Source: Nonomuraea sp. SYSU D8015 (GTDB lineage Bacteria > Actinomycetota > Actinomycetes > Streptosporangiales > Streptosporangiaceae). From it: a DNA stretch of 64,000 nucleotides. The stretch is from assembly GCF_008065375.1 (NCBI RefSeq), contig NZ_VJYI01000004.1, positions 248,001 to 312,000 of the forward strand. Reading direction: 5' to 3'. Shown piece by piece: positions 1 through 9,222 of this stretch (positions within the stretch are counted from its first letter, which is position 1; each line of letters opens with the position of its first letter). The position numbers and the translations under genes are program-made. The notes beneath the pieces were generated by a model. That model searched no databases. It was not told where the DNA came from and saw nothing but the letters and a program-made list of their open reading frames with translations.

Positions 1-3000
1 TGTTGGTGGACCTGCTGGTCCACGAGGGGCACCCGGTGTCCGCCGACCGGCTGGTCGACGACCTGTGGGGCGAGGAGCCGCCCGGCAATCCGGCGGGCGC
101 GCTGCAGGTGCGCGTCTCGCAGCTGCGCAAGGCGCTGGAGGACGCCGAAGCCGGGGGCAAGAACCTCGTGGTCTCCCGCGCCCCCGGCTACCTGCTGCGC
201 CCCGACCCCGGCGCAGTGGACGCCGAGCGTTTCGCCGGGCTGCTGACCCAGGCCGAGGCCGCCGGCAGCCCACGCACCAAGGCCAGGCTGCTGGGCGAGG
301 CGCTGGCGCTGTGGCGGGGTCCCGCGTACGCGGACTTCGCCGACGAGGAGTACACCCGCCCGGCCATCCTCCGGCTGGAGGAGCAGCGGCTGTCGGCGCT
401 GGAGCAGCACGCCGAGGCCCGCCTGGAGCTGGGCGAGCACGGGCTGCTCGTGGGGGAGCTGGGCGACCTGGTGGCCCGCCACCCGCTCAGGGAGCGGCTG
501 CGTGCCGTGCACATGCGGGCTCTCTACCGGGCCGGACGCCAGAGCGAGGCGCTGGCCAGCTACGGCGAGCTGCGCGAGCGGCTGGCCGACGAGCTCGGCC
601 TGGACCCAGGGCCCGAGATCGTCGCCCTCCACCAGGCGATACTCGGACAGGACCCGTCGCTCAGCGTGTCCGCCGACCGGCCGCGCACCAACCTGCCCGC
701 CGCCGTCAGCAAGCTGATAGGCAGGGACGAGGCACTGGCCGAGGTGTGCGCGCTGGTCGAGGAGGAGCGGCTGGTGACGCTCACCGGCAGCGGCGGGGTC
801 GGCAAGACCCGGCTCGCGCTGGAGGCGGCGAACCGGCTCCTGGACGGCTTCCCGGACGGCGCCTGGCTGGTGGAGCTCGACCCGGCGGTCCAGGTCGGGC
901 TGCACCAGTCCGCCCGCGGCGGACCGCACGAGGCGTCGCGCACGCCGGCGGAGGCCGTCATGGCCGCGCTGGACATCAGGGAAGGAGCCGACTCCGCCGA
1001 CGTGGCGGGGCAGCTGGCGGGCGCGCTCCGGCAGCGCCGGATGCTGCTCGTCCTCGACAACTGCGAGCACGTGGTCGAGCAGGTCGCCGAGCTGGCCGAG
1101 CTGCTCCTGCGGGCCTGCTCGGACCTGCGGATCCTGGCCACCAGCAGGGAGCCGCTGGCCGTGGACGGCGAGGTGTTGTGGAGCGTGCCGCCGCTCGACG
1201 TGCCGGGGAGCGCCGACCTGACGGCCATGGCGGGCTCCGACGCGGTCAGGCTGTTCGTGACCCGCGCCGCGGCCTCCGCCCGCGGCTTCGCGCTCGACGC
1301 GGGCAACGCGCAGGCCGTGGCCCAGTTGTGCCGGCGGCTGGACGGCATCCCACTGGCGCTGGAGCTGGCCGCGACCCGGGTGCGGGCGCTGGGCGTGCAG
1401 GGCGTGGTGGCCAGGCTGGACGACAGGTTCCGGCTGCTGGCCGCCGGGCAGCGCGGCGCGCCGGCCCGCCAGCAGACGCTGACCGCGGTGATCGACTGGA
1501 GCTGGGACCTGCTCTCCGAGGAGGAGCGCCGCGTCCTGCGCCGCCTGGCCGTGCACGCCGAGGGCTGCACGATGGAGGCCGCGGAAGCGGTGTGCGGGGA
1601 CTCCGAGCCCGGCCTCGACGTGCTCGACCTGCTGTCCAGGTTGGTCGACCGCTCCCTCGTGGTCGTGGCCGACGCCCCGGGCGGAGTCCGTTACCGGCTG
1701 CTGGAGTCGGTGTCCGCGTACGGCGTCGCCCGGCTGGCCGACGCGGGCGAGCTCGACCGGGTACGCCTCGCGCACCTGCGCCACTACCTGTCCCTCGCCG
1801 AGCAGGCCGAGCCGAAGCTCTACGGCCACGAGCAACGCGACTGGCTGCTGCGCCTGGACGCCGAGGCCGCCAACATGCGTACGGCGCTCGACACCGCGAT
1901 CGCCCACGCGGACGCCGACGCCGCCGCGCGGCTGGTCAACGCCCTCACCTGGTACTGGTACCTGCGCGGCAGGCTGGCCGAGGGCCGCCGGTCGCTGGCG
2001 GCGGCCCTGGCCGTTCCGGGCGAGCCCTCCCCGGCCAGAGCCAGGGCGGCGGCATGGCACGCCGGGTTCGCGGTCACGCTCGGCGAGAGGGTCGAGTTCG
2101 AGCCCCTGCTGGCGGCCGTCGCCCATCCCGGCGACCGGGCCAGGGCCGAGCTGTTCCTCAGCATGCACGTCGGGGACATGCCGACGGGGCAGGAGTTGAC
2201 GCGCCGGGCGCTGACCACGTTCCGGGCCGTCGGCGACCGGTGGGGCGTGGCCGCCGCGCTCATCAGGCAGGCCATGGACGCCTTCACGCAGCGGGACGTC
2301 GAGGCGCTGGAGCGCCTGGCGGGGGAGAGCGTCCGGCTGTTCACCGAGCTCGGCGACCGCTGGGGGCGGCTGCGGGCCACGGAGTGGCTGGCGTCGGTGG
2401 CCGAGATGACCTACGACGTCGAGCGGGCCAACCGGCTGTTCGGCGAGGGGCTGCGGATGGCGGAGGACCTCGGCCTGTGGCCCACGGTGGCCACGCACAC
2501 CGCCTGGCTGGGCTGGATCGCGATGCACAGCGGCGACTACGACCGCGCGATCGAGATCTCCGAGCGGGCCATGAAGCTGGCCGCCGACCAGGGCTTCCGC
2601 GACGGTGAGATCCAGGCGGAGATGGGCCTGGCCTTCGCCGCGCGCCGGGCCGGCCGGGTGGAGCTGGCCGAGAAACACCTCCTCCGCCTGCTGGAAGGGG
2701 TGCCTCGCGGCCCGGACGTCGAGCCGGTCCTGTACCTGTCCGACGTGCTCACCGAGCTGGGTTGCCTGGCGGAGCTACGCGGCGACCCCGCCGAAGCCCT
2801 GGCGCTGCACGCGGAGGCGCTGGCCGCCGCGCAGAAGATCGGGGACCCCCGGGGGCAGGCGGGCATTGTGGAGGCCGCGGCCTCGGCCTCGGGGGCGACC
2901 GAGAAGGCGGCCAGGCTGCTGGGGTTGGCGGCCGCGGGCAGGGAGCACCACCGGACGCCCGCGGGGCCATGGGAGCGGGCAGAGATCGAGCGGGTGTCGG

Positions 3001-3095
3001 CCCGGGTGCGCGACGCGCTCGGGGAGGAGGCGTTCGCGGCCGCGTACGAACAGGGGACCACGCTCAAGCTGGACGACGCTCTGAATCTGCTGTGA
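1..3095 (+). CDS. AfsR/SARP-family transcriptional regulator, 5' end cut by window
   Basis: A large signal-integrating regulator of the AfsR/SARP type, the class that often controls secondary metabolism. The reading frame is open to the window edge and the first visible residues already lie inside the winged-helix DNA-binding domain (HPVSADRLVDDLWG), so roughly the first 25-40 residues and the true start are missing. It continues with a bacterial transcriptional activator (BTAD) domain to about visible residue 215. An NB-ARC-like ATPase follows, with P-loop GSGGVGKT near residue 263, Walker B LLVLDNCEH near 350 and ATSREPL after it. The C-terminal half is helical and TPR-like. About 1030 residues are visible, the usual length for the large AfsR-like subclass. 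Its stop lies 32 bp inside the convergent SRPBCC gene. The target genes cannot be deduced from this window. Confidence 0.9.
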   Translation, partial: LVDLLVHEGHPVSADRLVDDLWGEEPPGNPAGALQVRVSQLRKALEDAEAGGKNLVVSRAPGYLLRPDPGAVDAERFAGLLTQAEAAGSPRTKARLLGEALALWRGPAYADFADEEYTRPAILRLEEQRLSALEQHAEARLELGEHGLLVGELGDLVARHPLRERLRAVHMRALYRAGRQSEALASYGELRERLADELGLDPGPEIVALHQAILGQDPSLSVSADRPRTNLPAAVSKLIGRDEALAEVCALVEEERLVTLTGSGGVGKTRLALEAANRLLDGFPDGAWLVELDPAVQVGLHQSARGGPHEASRTPAEAVMAALDIREGADSADVAGQLAGALRQRRMLLVLDNCEHVVEQVAELAELLLRACSDLRILATSREPLAVDGEVLWSVPPLDVPGSADLTAMAGSDAVRLFVTRAAASARGFALDAGNAQAVAQLCRRLDGIPLALELAATRVRALGVQGVVARLDDRFRLLAAGQRGAPARQQTLTAVIDWSWDLLSEEERRVLRRLAVHAEGCTMEAAEAVCGDSEPGLDVLDLLSRLVDRSLVVVADAPGGVRYRLLESVSAYGVARLADAGELDRVRLAHLRHYLSLAEQAEPKLYGHEQRDWLLRLDAEAANMRTALDTAIAHADADAAARLVNALTWYWYLRGRLAEGRRSLAAALAVPGEPSPARARAAAWHAGFAVTLGERVEFEPLLAAVAHPGDRARAELFLSMHVGDMPTGQELTRRALTTFRAVGDRWGVAAALIRQAMDAFTQRDVEALERLAGESVRLFTELGDRWGRLRATEWLASVAEMTYDVERANRLFGEGLRMAEDLGLWPTVATHTAWLGWIAMHSGDYDRAIEISERAMKLAADQGFRDGEIQAEMGLAFAARRAGRVELAEKHLLRLLEGVPRGPDVEPVLYLSDVLTELGCLAELRGDPAEALALHAEALAAAQKIGDPRGQAGIVEAAASASGATEKAARLLGLAAAGREHHRTPAGPWERAEIERVSARVRDALGEEAFAAAYEQGTTLKLDDALNLL

Positions 3096-3510
3096 GGTGC
3101 TCGGCCAGGCGGTCGAAGAACTCCATCCAGCCCGTCTGCTCGATGTTGACGCCGCGCTGGCGGAAGCGCATCTTCGTCTTGCCGTCCGCGTCCGTGAAGT
3201 CGACCGTCACCACCGAGGCGGGCCCGTCGCCCGGTTCGTCGGGGTCGCCGGTCGTGAACACCAGCCGCTCGTGCGCGCGTACCTCGCGATACGTGCCGTC
3301 GAGCAGCACCTCGAACCCCTCCTCGCCCACCAGTGCGGCCCGCCAGACCCCGCCGGGCCGGGCGTCCAAGGTGATCCGGCCGACCGGCGTGGCCGTCGTC
3401 CGCGGGCCGAACCACCGGGAGAAGCGCTCGGGCTCGGTCCAGGCCGCCCACACCAGCTCGCGGGGGGCGTCGAAGACATGGGTCAGGTCGAACTCGACGG
3501 TCTGGGGCAT
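3064..3510 (-). CDS. SRPBCC (AHSA1-type) domain protein
   Basis: A 148-residue protein of the START-like SRPBCC superfamily, AHSA1 branch. It shows the typical opening (FDAPRELVWAAWTEPERFSRWFGP), the central strand pattern (GGVWRAAL, LDGTYREV) and the closing helix (QTGWMEFFDRLAEHL). These proteins form a helix-grip hydrophobic cavity. Most are uncharacterised and some are stress- or ligand-linked, so no substrate can be assigned. The ATG has a purine-rich ribosome binding site (aagga) about 8 bases upstream. The 3' end overlaps the convergent SARP gene by 32 bp. Confidence 0.85.
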   Translation of the reverse strand: MPQTVEFDLTHVFDAPRELVWAAWTEPERFSRWFGPRTTATPVGRITLDARPGGVWRAALVGEEGFEVLLDGTYREVRAHERLVFTTGDPDEPGDGPASVVTVDFTDADGKTKMRFRQRGVNIEQTGWMEFFDRLAEHLTADSERRPA

Positions 3511-3609
3511 CGCTGCCGTCCTTCGTGCTCGTATTCCGGTGCCCCCACGGTGCCGGGCCGCTCTTACGATCGTCTTCCCGCGGGCTTATGGCGGTGGCAG
3601 TCTGGGGGC

Positions 3610-4824
3610 ATGCGGATCTTTCGCGCCGCCAGGGTGCTGACCGGGCGTCCCGGTGGGGTGATCCAGGACGGCGAGGTCGCGGTGGACGGCGCCACGATCG
3701 TCTCCGTGGGGCCGCGCGGCAGCGCCGGCGAGGCCGAGGAGATCGTCGACCTGCCCGGCCACACGCTGCTGCCGGGGCTGATCGACGCGCACGTGCACCT
3801 CGGGTTCGACGCCACGGTGGACCCGGTGACGCGGCGGAGCGCCGAGAGCGACCGCCACCTGCTGCTGCGCATGGCGGAGAACGCGCGCAAGCTGGTGTCC
3901 GCCGGCGTCACCACGGCCCGCGACCTCGGCGGGCGCGGCTTCCTCGACCTCGCGTTACGCGACGCGATCGAGGAGGGCCTGGCCGTCGGCCCGCACCTCC
4001 TGGCCGCGACCCGGCCCATCACGATCACCGGCGGCCACTGCTGGTACATGGGCGGCGAGGCCGACGACGAGGCCGGCATCCGCCGCGTGGCCAGGGAGAA
4101 CTTGCGTGCCGGCGCCGACTGCCTCAAGGTGATGGCCTCCGGCGGCCAGATGACGCCCGGCGCGCCGCCCAGTTGGGTCCCGCAGTACACCACGAGCCAG
4201 ATCCGCGCCGTCGTGGAGGAGGCGGCCACCCGCGGCAAGAGTGTGGCGGCCCACGCCCACGCGCACGCCGCGATCCGCAGCGCCGTGGAGGCGGGCGTGG
4301 CCACCATCGAGCACTGCTCGTTCTTCACCTCCTCCGGCCACCGCTACGACGCCGAGCTCGCCGACCTGGTCGCGGCCAGTGGCACGTACGTCTGCCCCAC
4401 CGTGCACGGCGTGTTCTGGAGGCTGCGCGACACGCTCGGGGCCGAGATGATCGACGCCTGGCTCGACGGGGTCGTGGCCATGCGGGAGGCGGGAGTGCGC
4501 CTCATCGCGGGCACTGACGCCGGGTTCGGCTCGGCGGGAGTGGACAACAACACCGACGGGTACGTCGCCGGTCTGGAGGTGTTCGCGCACGCCGGATTCG
4601 GCAACGCGGAGATCCTCGAGATGGCCACCGTGCGCGCCGCCGACGCCTGCGGGGTGGGGGCGGTGACCGGCAGCCTGGAGGCCGGCAAGCGGGCCGACCT
4701 CCTCGCGGTCCGCGGCGACCCGCTCGACCGCATCGCCGACCTGCGCAACCTCGCCCTTGTCCTGGTTTCAGGACGCGCCGTCACCCAGACCGGGGTGGAC
4801 ACGGTGACCACGTCCGTCGGTTGA
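3610..4824 (+). CDS. Amidohydrolase-family metal-dependent hydrolase
   Basis: A 404-residue cytoplasmic amidohydrolase, related to imidazolonepropionase and prolidase-like members. Visible metal-ligand motifs are the HxH of subdomain I (LIDAHVHLGFD near residue 60), a candidate carbamylated-lysine region (CLKVMASGG), HAHAHAAIRSAVEAGVATIEHCSF with the paired histidines, and the metal-binding Asp in AGTDAGFG. A C-terminal KRADLLAVRGDPL strand closes the small beta sandwich. The ATG was chosen because homologous proteins begin with the beta-sandwich strand (RIFRAARVLTG), and the open frame further upstream has no such homology. The substrate is unknown. The gene stands alone. Confidence 0.88.
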   Translation: MRIFRAARVLTGRPGGVIQDGEVAVDGATIVSVGPRGSAGEAEEIVDLPGHTLLPGLIDAHVHLGFDATVDPVTRRSAESDRHLLLRMAENARKLVSAGVTTARDLGGRGFLDLALRDAIEEGLAVGPHLLAATRPITITGGHCWYMGGEADDEAGIRRVARENLRAGADCLKVMASGGQMTPGAPPSWVPQYTTSQIRAVVEEAATRGKSVAAHAHAHAAIRSAVEAGVATIEHCSFFTSSGHRYDAELADLVAASGTYVCPTVHGVFWRLRDTLGAEMIDAWLDGVVAMREAGVRLIAGTDAGFGSAGVDNNTDGYVAGLEVFAHAGFGNAEILEMATVRAADACGVGAVTGSLEAGKRADLLAVRGDPLDRIADLRNLALVLVSGRAVTQTGVDTVTTSVG

Positions 4825-5007
4825 GCTCTGGAAGAAGCCGGCATGCTGCGTGGCAATCCCCTCGGCCGCGAGAACACCGATGGGGAACCGTCGGCCGAGT
4901 CGGCGAAGCAGGAGTCCAGCCACAGGCATGTTCGCCCGCGCAGGTAGAGGGGCCGGGTAGGGGACCCGGACTATCCCGATTTAAGGGATAGCTCTTAGGC
5001 TGCCCCG

Positions 5008-5694
5008 GTGGACATGGAATTGAAGAAGCAGGTACGCGAGCTACGCGCCCAGGGCAAGTCCCCCAAGGAGATCGCCCGCGCACTCAAGGTGCCGCCGTCT
5101 GCCGTGGCGCCTCTGGTGCGGGAGATCGCCGCGGAGACCGCCGACACCGCCGAGCCCGAGGTGGTCGGATCCTGGATCAACGTCGGCTGGAGCGCCGGGC
5201 TCGGCGTGGACCCGGCGCTCGGATGGACCGACGAGGCGCCCGAGGCAGGCGTCGACGGGATGGTGTGCGTGCTCGTCGCCCGGCGGCACGGCTTCGACAA
5301 GCTGTCGGTCACCGGCTATCTGGCCGACGTCTACTGCCTCGGCGTGAAGAACGTCATGGGCCCCGAGGTGATGGACGAACGCGAGCTGCGGCGCTTCCGC
5401 GAATTCTTCTTCGGCGAGTACTCCGGCTGGCAGGAGGCGCCGTTCGAGCTGGCCAGGCACCTGGTGCTGGGGTCGGTCGACCACGCCCGCACGCTCGGCT
5501 TCGAGCCGAACGAGCACTTCGGGCCCGCGGCCGAGGCGCTGGGCAAGTGGGAGGGCGGCTCGGCGATCACCTTCGGGCGCAACGGCAAGCCCTTCTACAT
5601 GGAAGGACCACAGGACGACGCCGCCAAGGTGCTGCGGATCCTGCGGCGCACGCTCTCCGACGACGACTTCGACTACGTCATCGGAGGCCGGTGA
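5008..5694 (+). CDS. Helix-turn-helix protein with conserved actinobacterial C-terminal domain
   Basis: A protein of 228 residues. The N-terminal 40 residues form a resolvase-like helix-turn-helix (VRELRAQGKSPKEIARALKVPPSAV). The remaining 180 residues form an uncharacterised domain (GWSAGLGVDPALGW, LVARRHGFDKLSVTGYLADVYCLGVKNV, EFFFGEY, PFELARHLVLGSVDHARTLGFEPNEHF). The start may be this GTG or the ATG two codons later. It could bind DNA, but neither target nor biochemical role is known. The 3' end overlaps the convergent alkB by 17 bp. Confidence 0.8.
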   Translation: MDMELKKQVRELRAQGKSPKEIARALKVPPSAVAPLVREIAAETADTAEPEVVGSWINVGWSAGLGVDPALGWTDEAPEAGVDGMVCVLVARRHGFDKLSVTGYLADVYCLGVKNVMGPEVMDERELRRFREFFFGEYSGWQEAPFELARHLVLGSVDHARTLGFEPNEHFGPAAEALGKWEGGSAITFGRNGKPFYMEGPQDDAAKVLRILRRTLSDDDFDYVIGGR

Positions 5695-6319
5695 CCCGCA
5701 TGGTGATGTTGAGCCGGCCCGAGGCCAGCCCGGTGCCGGGATCGCCCGTCCCCGGGTAGACCTTCGGCACGCCGTGGTAGGCCAGGCGCGACGGGCCGCC
5801 GAACACGAACAGGTCGCCCGAGGCGAGCTCGACGTCCGTGTACGGCTTGCCGCGCGTCTCGGTGTTGCCGAAACGGAACAGGCAGCTGTCCCCGATGCTC
5901 AGCGACACCACCGGGGCGTCGGACTTCTCGTCCTTGTCCTGGTGCATGCCCATCTTCGCCTGGCCGTCGTAGAAGTTGATCAGCGCGGTGTCGGGCGCGT
6001 AGTCGTCGGCGGGGCGGCCGTACGCCTCGGCCACGGCCCGGCGGCCCAGATCGCCGAGCCAGTCGGGGAAGCCGGCCACCTTGCGGCCGTTCACGTCGTG
6101 GGCCAGCCGCGTGTACCGGTACGGCTGCCAGTGCCAGCCCACGCACACCGTCTGCACCGACATGACGCCGCCGCCGGGCAACACCGTGTGCCGCATCGGC
6201 ACCGGGCCCCGGGCCCACTCGCGGCAGGCCAGGACGAGGCGCCGCTGCTCGTCCGGCGTGAGCCAGCCGGGCACGTGCACCGCCCCGGGCGCGATCTCCC
6301 TCATCGGCAGCGGGATCAC
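5678..6319 (-). CDS. alkB: AlkB-like Fe(II)/2-oxoglutarate dioxygenase
   Basis: A 213-residue DNA or RNA alkylation-repair dioxygenase. It removes methyl lesions such as 1-methyladenine and 3-methylcytosine by oxidative demethylation. The double-stranded beta-helix iron triad is visible: His and Asp in MHQDKDE and the distal His in LAYHGV. The 2-oxoglutarate-binding arginines lie in RLNITMRVTG, and NFYDGQAKMGMH is the typical family block. Either this GTG, preceded by a GGGAGGA ribosome binding site, or the ATG five codons downstream may start it. It is convergent with the HTH gene, and no ada-type gene is adjacent. Confidence 0.92.
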   Translation of the reverse strand: MIPLPMREIAPGAVHVPGWLTPDEQRRLVLACREWARGPVPMRHTVLPGGGVMSVQTVCVGWHWQPYRYTRLAHDVNGRKVAGFPDWLGDLGRRAVAEAYGRPADDYAPDTALINFYDGQAKMGMHQDKDEKSDAPVVSLSIGDSCLFRFGNTETRGKPYTDVELASGDLFVFGGPSRLAYHGVPKVYPGTGDPGTGLASGRLNITMRVTGLR

Positions 6320-6467
6320 GATCCTCCCTCACCGTATGTCGTGAAAGACCAGCACCAGCGTATGCCGATGACCGGGCCGCACGCCGTCCACACCGCGCTG
6401 CGCAGTCCTCGCCCGGTCCACCGGACGCGGTTGTGGGGCGACGGGCCCTCGACGTACGCTCACCGGC

Positions 6468-7295
6468 ATGGCCGAGTCGCGAGAGCACACATTTGCCGGC
6501 GTCCGAGGGCTCAACACGGTCCGCGAGTGGCCCAACGACCGGCCCCGCTACGTGGTCGTCCTCATCCACGGGTACGGCGAGCACATCGGCCGCTACGAGT
6601 ACGTGGCCGACCGGCTCGTCAGGCACGGCGCCGCCGTCTACGGCCTCGACCACATCGGGCACGGCAGGTCGGAAGGCGACCGGGTGCTGATCGAGGACTT
6701 CGAGGACGTGGTCACCGACGTGCATTCCGTCGAGGAACGCGCCAGGGCCGACCACCCCGGCGTGCCGGTCGTGGTGATCGGCCACTCGATGGGCGGCATG
6801 ATCGCCGCCCGCTACGCCCAGCGTTACGGCGCCGGACTGGCCGCGCTCGTGCTGTCCGGCCCGGTGATCGGCGAGTGGGAGGTCGTCCCCGCGCTGCTGG
6901 CGCTCGACGAGATCCCCGACATCCCCATCGACCCTGCCACGCTCTCCCGCGACCCGGCCGTGAGGGCCGCGTACGCCGCCGACCCGCTGGTCTGGCACGG
7001 CCCCTTCAAGCGGGCCACGCTGGAGGCGTTCGCCACGTCACTGGCCACGATCGCCAAGGGCGGGACCTTCGGGGCGCTGCCCACGCTCTGGGTGCACGGC
7101 GACGACGACCAGCTCGTGCCCTTGGGGCCGAGCCGGACCGGCATCGACGCCGTGCGGGGCACGGACCTGACCGAGCGGATCTACCCCGGGGCCAGGCACG
7201 AGGTCTTCAACGAGACCAACAAGGACGAGGTCCTGGACGACGTGACGTCCTTCGTCGACCGCGCCCTAGCGGACCGGGAGCCACACGTGCCCTGA
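6468..7295 (+). CDS. Alpha/beta hydrolase (monoacylglycerol lipase-like)
   Basis: A 275-residue serine hydrolase. The oxyanion-hole segment VVLIHGYGEHIGRYEY and the nucleophile elbow VIGHSMGGMIAARYA place it in the monoacylglycerol lipase/lysophospholipase branch (Hydrolase_4). The acid is probably Asp in HGDDDQLVPLG and the base His in PGARHEVFNET. No signal peptide is present, so it acts in the cytoplasm. The natural substrate is not known. The 3' end overlaps the convergent lipoprotein gene by 30 bp. Confidence 0.88.
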   Translation: MAESREHTFAGVRGLNTVREWPNDRPRYVVVLIHGYGEHIGRYEYVADRLVRHGAAVYGLDHIGHGRSEGDRVLIEDFEDVVTDVHSVEERARADHPGVPVVVIGHSMGGMIAARYAQRYGAGLAALVLSGPVIGEWEVVPALLALDEIPDIPIDPATLSRDPAVRAAYAADPLVWHGPFKRATLEAFATSLATIAKGGTFGALPTLWVHGDDDQLVPLGPSRTGIDAVRGTDLTERIYPGARHEVFNETNKDEVLDDVTSFVDRALADREPHVP

Positions 7296-7883
7296 GCTCC
7301 GCGTACGGGTCAGCTCGACCTTCCAGCAGCCGCGCTCGGGGAAGACGAACCCGGTGCCCCACTCCTGACCGGGGCGCCGCCAGCTCGACCCGCCATGCTC
7401 CTCGGGTCCCCAGGCGAGCTTCGCCCGCGTGCCGTCCGGGAGCGTGGCCCTGATCTGCAACGGCCCTTCACCGGTCATCCGCCACACGATCTTGACCTCC
7501 TCGCCGCGGGGAAGCGGCGGCGGCCCCTTGGTGAAGAGCAGCCCCCACAGCTCGGCACCCTCGGCCGTCCCCCGGACCTCGGGGAACCCGTTGCCGAGGA
7601 GCACCTGCGTCCCGTTGCACCCTTCTCCGGTGACAACGGCGCTGGGGCTGGAGGCGGAGGTCTGGGGCGGGGCCGAAGCGGCGCCGGAACTCACGGCCGG
7701 GCTTGCGGACGGGCTCGCGCTCGCGGCGCCGGAGCTCGCGGCCGGGCTTGTGGACGGGTTCGCGCTCGCGGCCCCCGTCGGCGGCCGCTCGCCGGCCCCG
7801 GTGCATCCTGAAACGGCCGCCGCCACCCCCACTGCCACAGCCGCGGCCCCCGCAGCCAGGCGCGGCCTCGCCACCATCCGCAT
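7266..7883 (-). CDS. Putative lipoprotein with Ala/Ser/Pro-rich linker
   Basis: A 205-residue secreted protein. The first 26 residues are a signal peptide ending in the lipobox VSGC, so Cys27 is the likely lipidated residue. Residues 28-83 are a low-complexity linker of near-repeats (SPAASSGAASASPSASPAVSSGAASAP). The globular C-terminal domain (VTGEGCNGTQVLL to the end) carries two cysteines, probably disulfide-bonded, and Trp/Gly-rich strands. A strong AGGAGG ribosome binding site supports the ATG. No enzymatic family was recognised. An exported cell-surface role is inferred. Confidence 0.78.
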   Translation of the reverse strand: MRMVARPRLAAGAAAVAVGVAAAVSGCTGAGERPPTGAASANPSTSPAASSGAASASPSASPAVSSGAASAPPQTSASSPSAVVTGEGCNGTQVLLGNGFPEVRGTAEGAELWGLLFTKGPPPLPRGEEVKIVWRMTGEGPLQIRATLPDGTRAKLAWGPEEHGGSSWRRPGQEWGTGFVFPERGCWKVELTRTRSSGHVWLPVR

Positions 7884-8268
7884 GATCGGACCTCCTCGCT
7901 CTCTCTACTCCGGATGGCGGCAGAAGGTTCCCGCGTCGGCCGCGTCCGCACGGCCCGCGCCACCGGCCCATCGATCCCGTGGTTGCGCGCGAACCACGAA
8001 AACGCCCCACCCCGCGACCTGCTCCCGCAGCCGGTGCCCGCGTGCGAACCACCCGTGGCGTCTGGCCCTCGCACGGGCCTCCCCGCCCTCTTGGTCTCTC
8101 GGGGGCTGCTTTCCTGCCGTGGGCGCGTCCGGCTGGACCGTCGGCCAGAGGGAGGGCCGGGAGCCGGGGGCCGGCGAAAGGGACGGAAGCACGGGCTCGT
8201 GGGAGGAATTCACCGTCGGGCCGATGATTTTCCCCCCGCCCCGTGGTCTCCATCTACAAGGAGGCGAT
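7884..8268. other. Intergenic region between divergent genes
   Basis: A GC-rich gap separating the lipoprotein gene (leftward) from the TIGR03086 gene (rightward). Open frames here show no protein-like composition. The one structured element seen is the inverted repeat at 7978-7998 (arms CGTGGTT/AACCACG, 7-nt loop). An AAGGAG ribosome binding site lies at 8258-8263 for the rightward gene. Promoters for both genes must lie here, but none is clear enough to mark. Confidence 0.5.
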
Positions 8269-8883
8269 ATGGACGGCGAGCGGCGGGGACTGGCGCTGAC
8301 AGCGGGCGTGGCGTTGCTGGAACGGGCGATCGACTACACGCTGGGCAGCCTGCGCGTCGTCACCCCGGCCACCCTCTGCCGCCCCACCCCCTGCGCCGGC
8401 TGGAGCCTGGACAAGCTCCTCGACCACGTGAACGACTCCCTCAGAACCCTGAACGAGGCCGCAACCGGCCACATCAGCCCCCGCACCAGGAAGATCGGCC
8501 GACTGCGCAGGGCCCGGGCCGGCAATCCGGCTCTCGTCCTGCGGGACGACGCCACCGAGGTCCTGGGCGTCTGGGTGGGCACGCTCGCCCACGACGTGAT
8601 CTCCGTTCACGACCGCCACCTGACGAGCCCGATGGTGGCCGCGGTCGGCGCGATCGAGATCGCCGTCCACGGCTGGGACGTGGCCAGAACCTGCGGCGAG
8701 CACCGCCCGATCCCATCCCTCATGGCCGAGGAACTGCTCGACCTGGCCCGGCTGTTCATCACGCAGGCCGACCGCCCGGCCCGGTTCGCCGCGCGGCTGA
8801 CCGTCCCCGCCGACGCGCCCGCCCAGGACCACCTGCTCGCCTACTTGGGCCGCGACCCGAACTGGTCGTCCTGCCGCACCTAA
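8269..8883 (+). CDS. TIGR03086-family (mycothiol-dependent isomerase-like) protein
   Basis: A 204-residue member of the DinB/mycothiol-dependent maleylpyruvate isomerase superfamily, TIGR03086 branch. It shows the characteristic PTPCAGWSLDKLLDHV segment near residue 40 and the signature IEIAVHGWDVARTCG near residue 130. The histidines usually bind a divalent metal. Many family members act on mycothiol conjugates, but the reaction here is unknown. The start ATG is fixed by AAGGAG six bases upstream. A related protein lies at 15174-15878. Confidence 0.85.
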   Translation: MDGERRGLALTAGVALLERAIDYTLGSLRVVTPATLCRPTPCAGWSLDKLLDHVNDSLRTLNEAATGHISPRTRKIGRLRRARAGNPALVLRDDATEVLGVWVGTLAHDVISVHDRHLTSPMVAAVGAIEIAVHGWDVARTCGEHRPIPSLMAEELLDLARLFITQADRPARFAARLTVPADAPAQDHLLAYLGRDPNWSSCRT

Positions 8884-8902
8884 CCTAACCGGTCAGTACG
8901 TC

Positions 8903-9220
8903 TTACCCGCCCCCGCACGCGGCGCACCGACACCGTACGATCACCCTGTACGTCAAGACAGCCCCGGAAATCCCGCCATCACTGGCCGCTACGGTGAGAA
9001 GATCGTGAACGGATGGGTTCCCATCGTGCCAAGGGGCAGACTCAACACGTACGCCCGGTCGATCGGCGGCGCGGCGTGGGCGAACCGCCGAGACCAGGCC
9101 GACCGACGTGGTGGCGACGACCGTTCTTCGTGCGGCCGTCGCCACCACCATGCTCCCCTCGCCGATCCACAGCGCCCGGCGCAGCGTCCCGAAGGGATCC
9201 CAGATTTCGTTGTCCGTCAC
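8903..9220 (-). CDS. Uncertain 105-residue ORF downstream of recQ, possibly a decayed gene
   Basis: A GTG-initiated frame begins 2 bases after the recQ stop on the same strand. It encodes an N-terminus with protein-like character (MTDNEIWDPFGTLRRALWIG), followed by a low-complexity Ala/Val/Arg stretch and a Cys-containing tail. The first 20 residues recall the start of P-loop kinase-like actinobacterial proteins (RRALWIGG followed by a Walker A), but no Walker A follows. The frame may therefore be a frameshifted or truncated remnant. It could also be chance. Nothing else was recognised. Confidence 0.3.
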   Translation of the reverse strand: MTDNEIWDPFGTLRRALWIGEGSMVVATAARRTVVATTSVGLVSAVRPRRAADRPGVRVESAPWHDGNPSVHDLLTVAASDGGISGAVLTYRVIVRCRCAACGGG

Positions 9221-9222
9221 GG

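Noticed and set aside
7468..8253. A 261-codon minus-strand ORF around the lipoprotein gene
   Set aside because: Arg/Gly-rich shadow composition. The lipoprotein frame has a signal peptide, lipobox and ribosome binding site and overlaps it.
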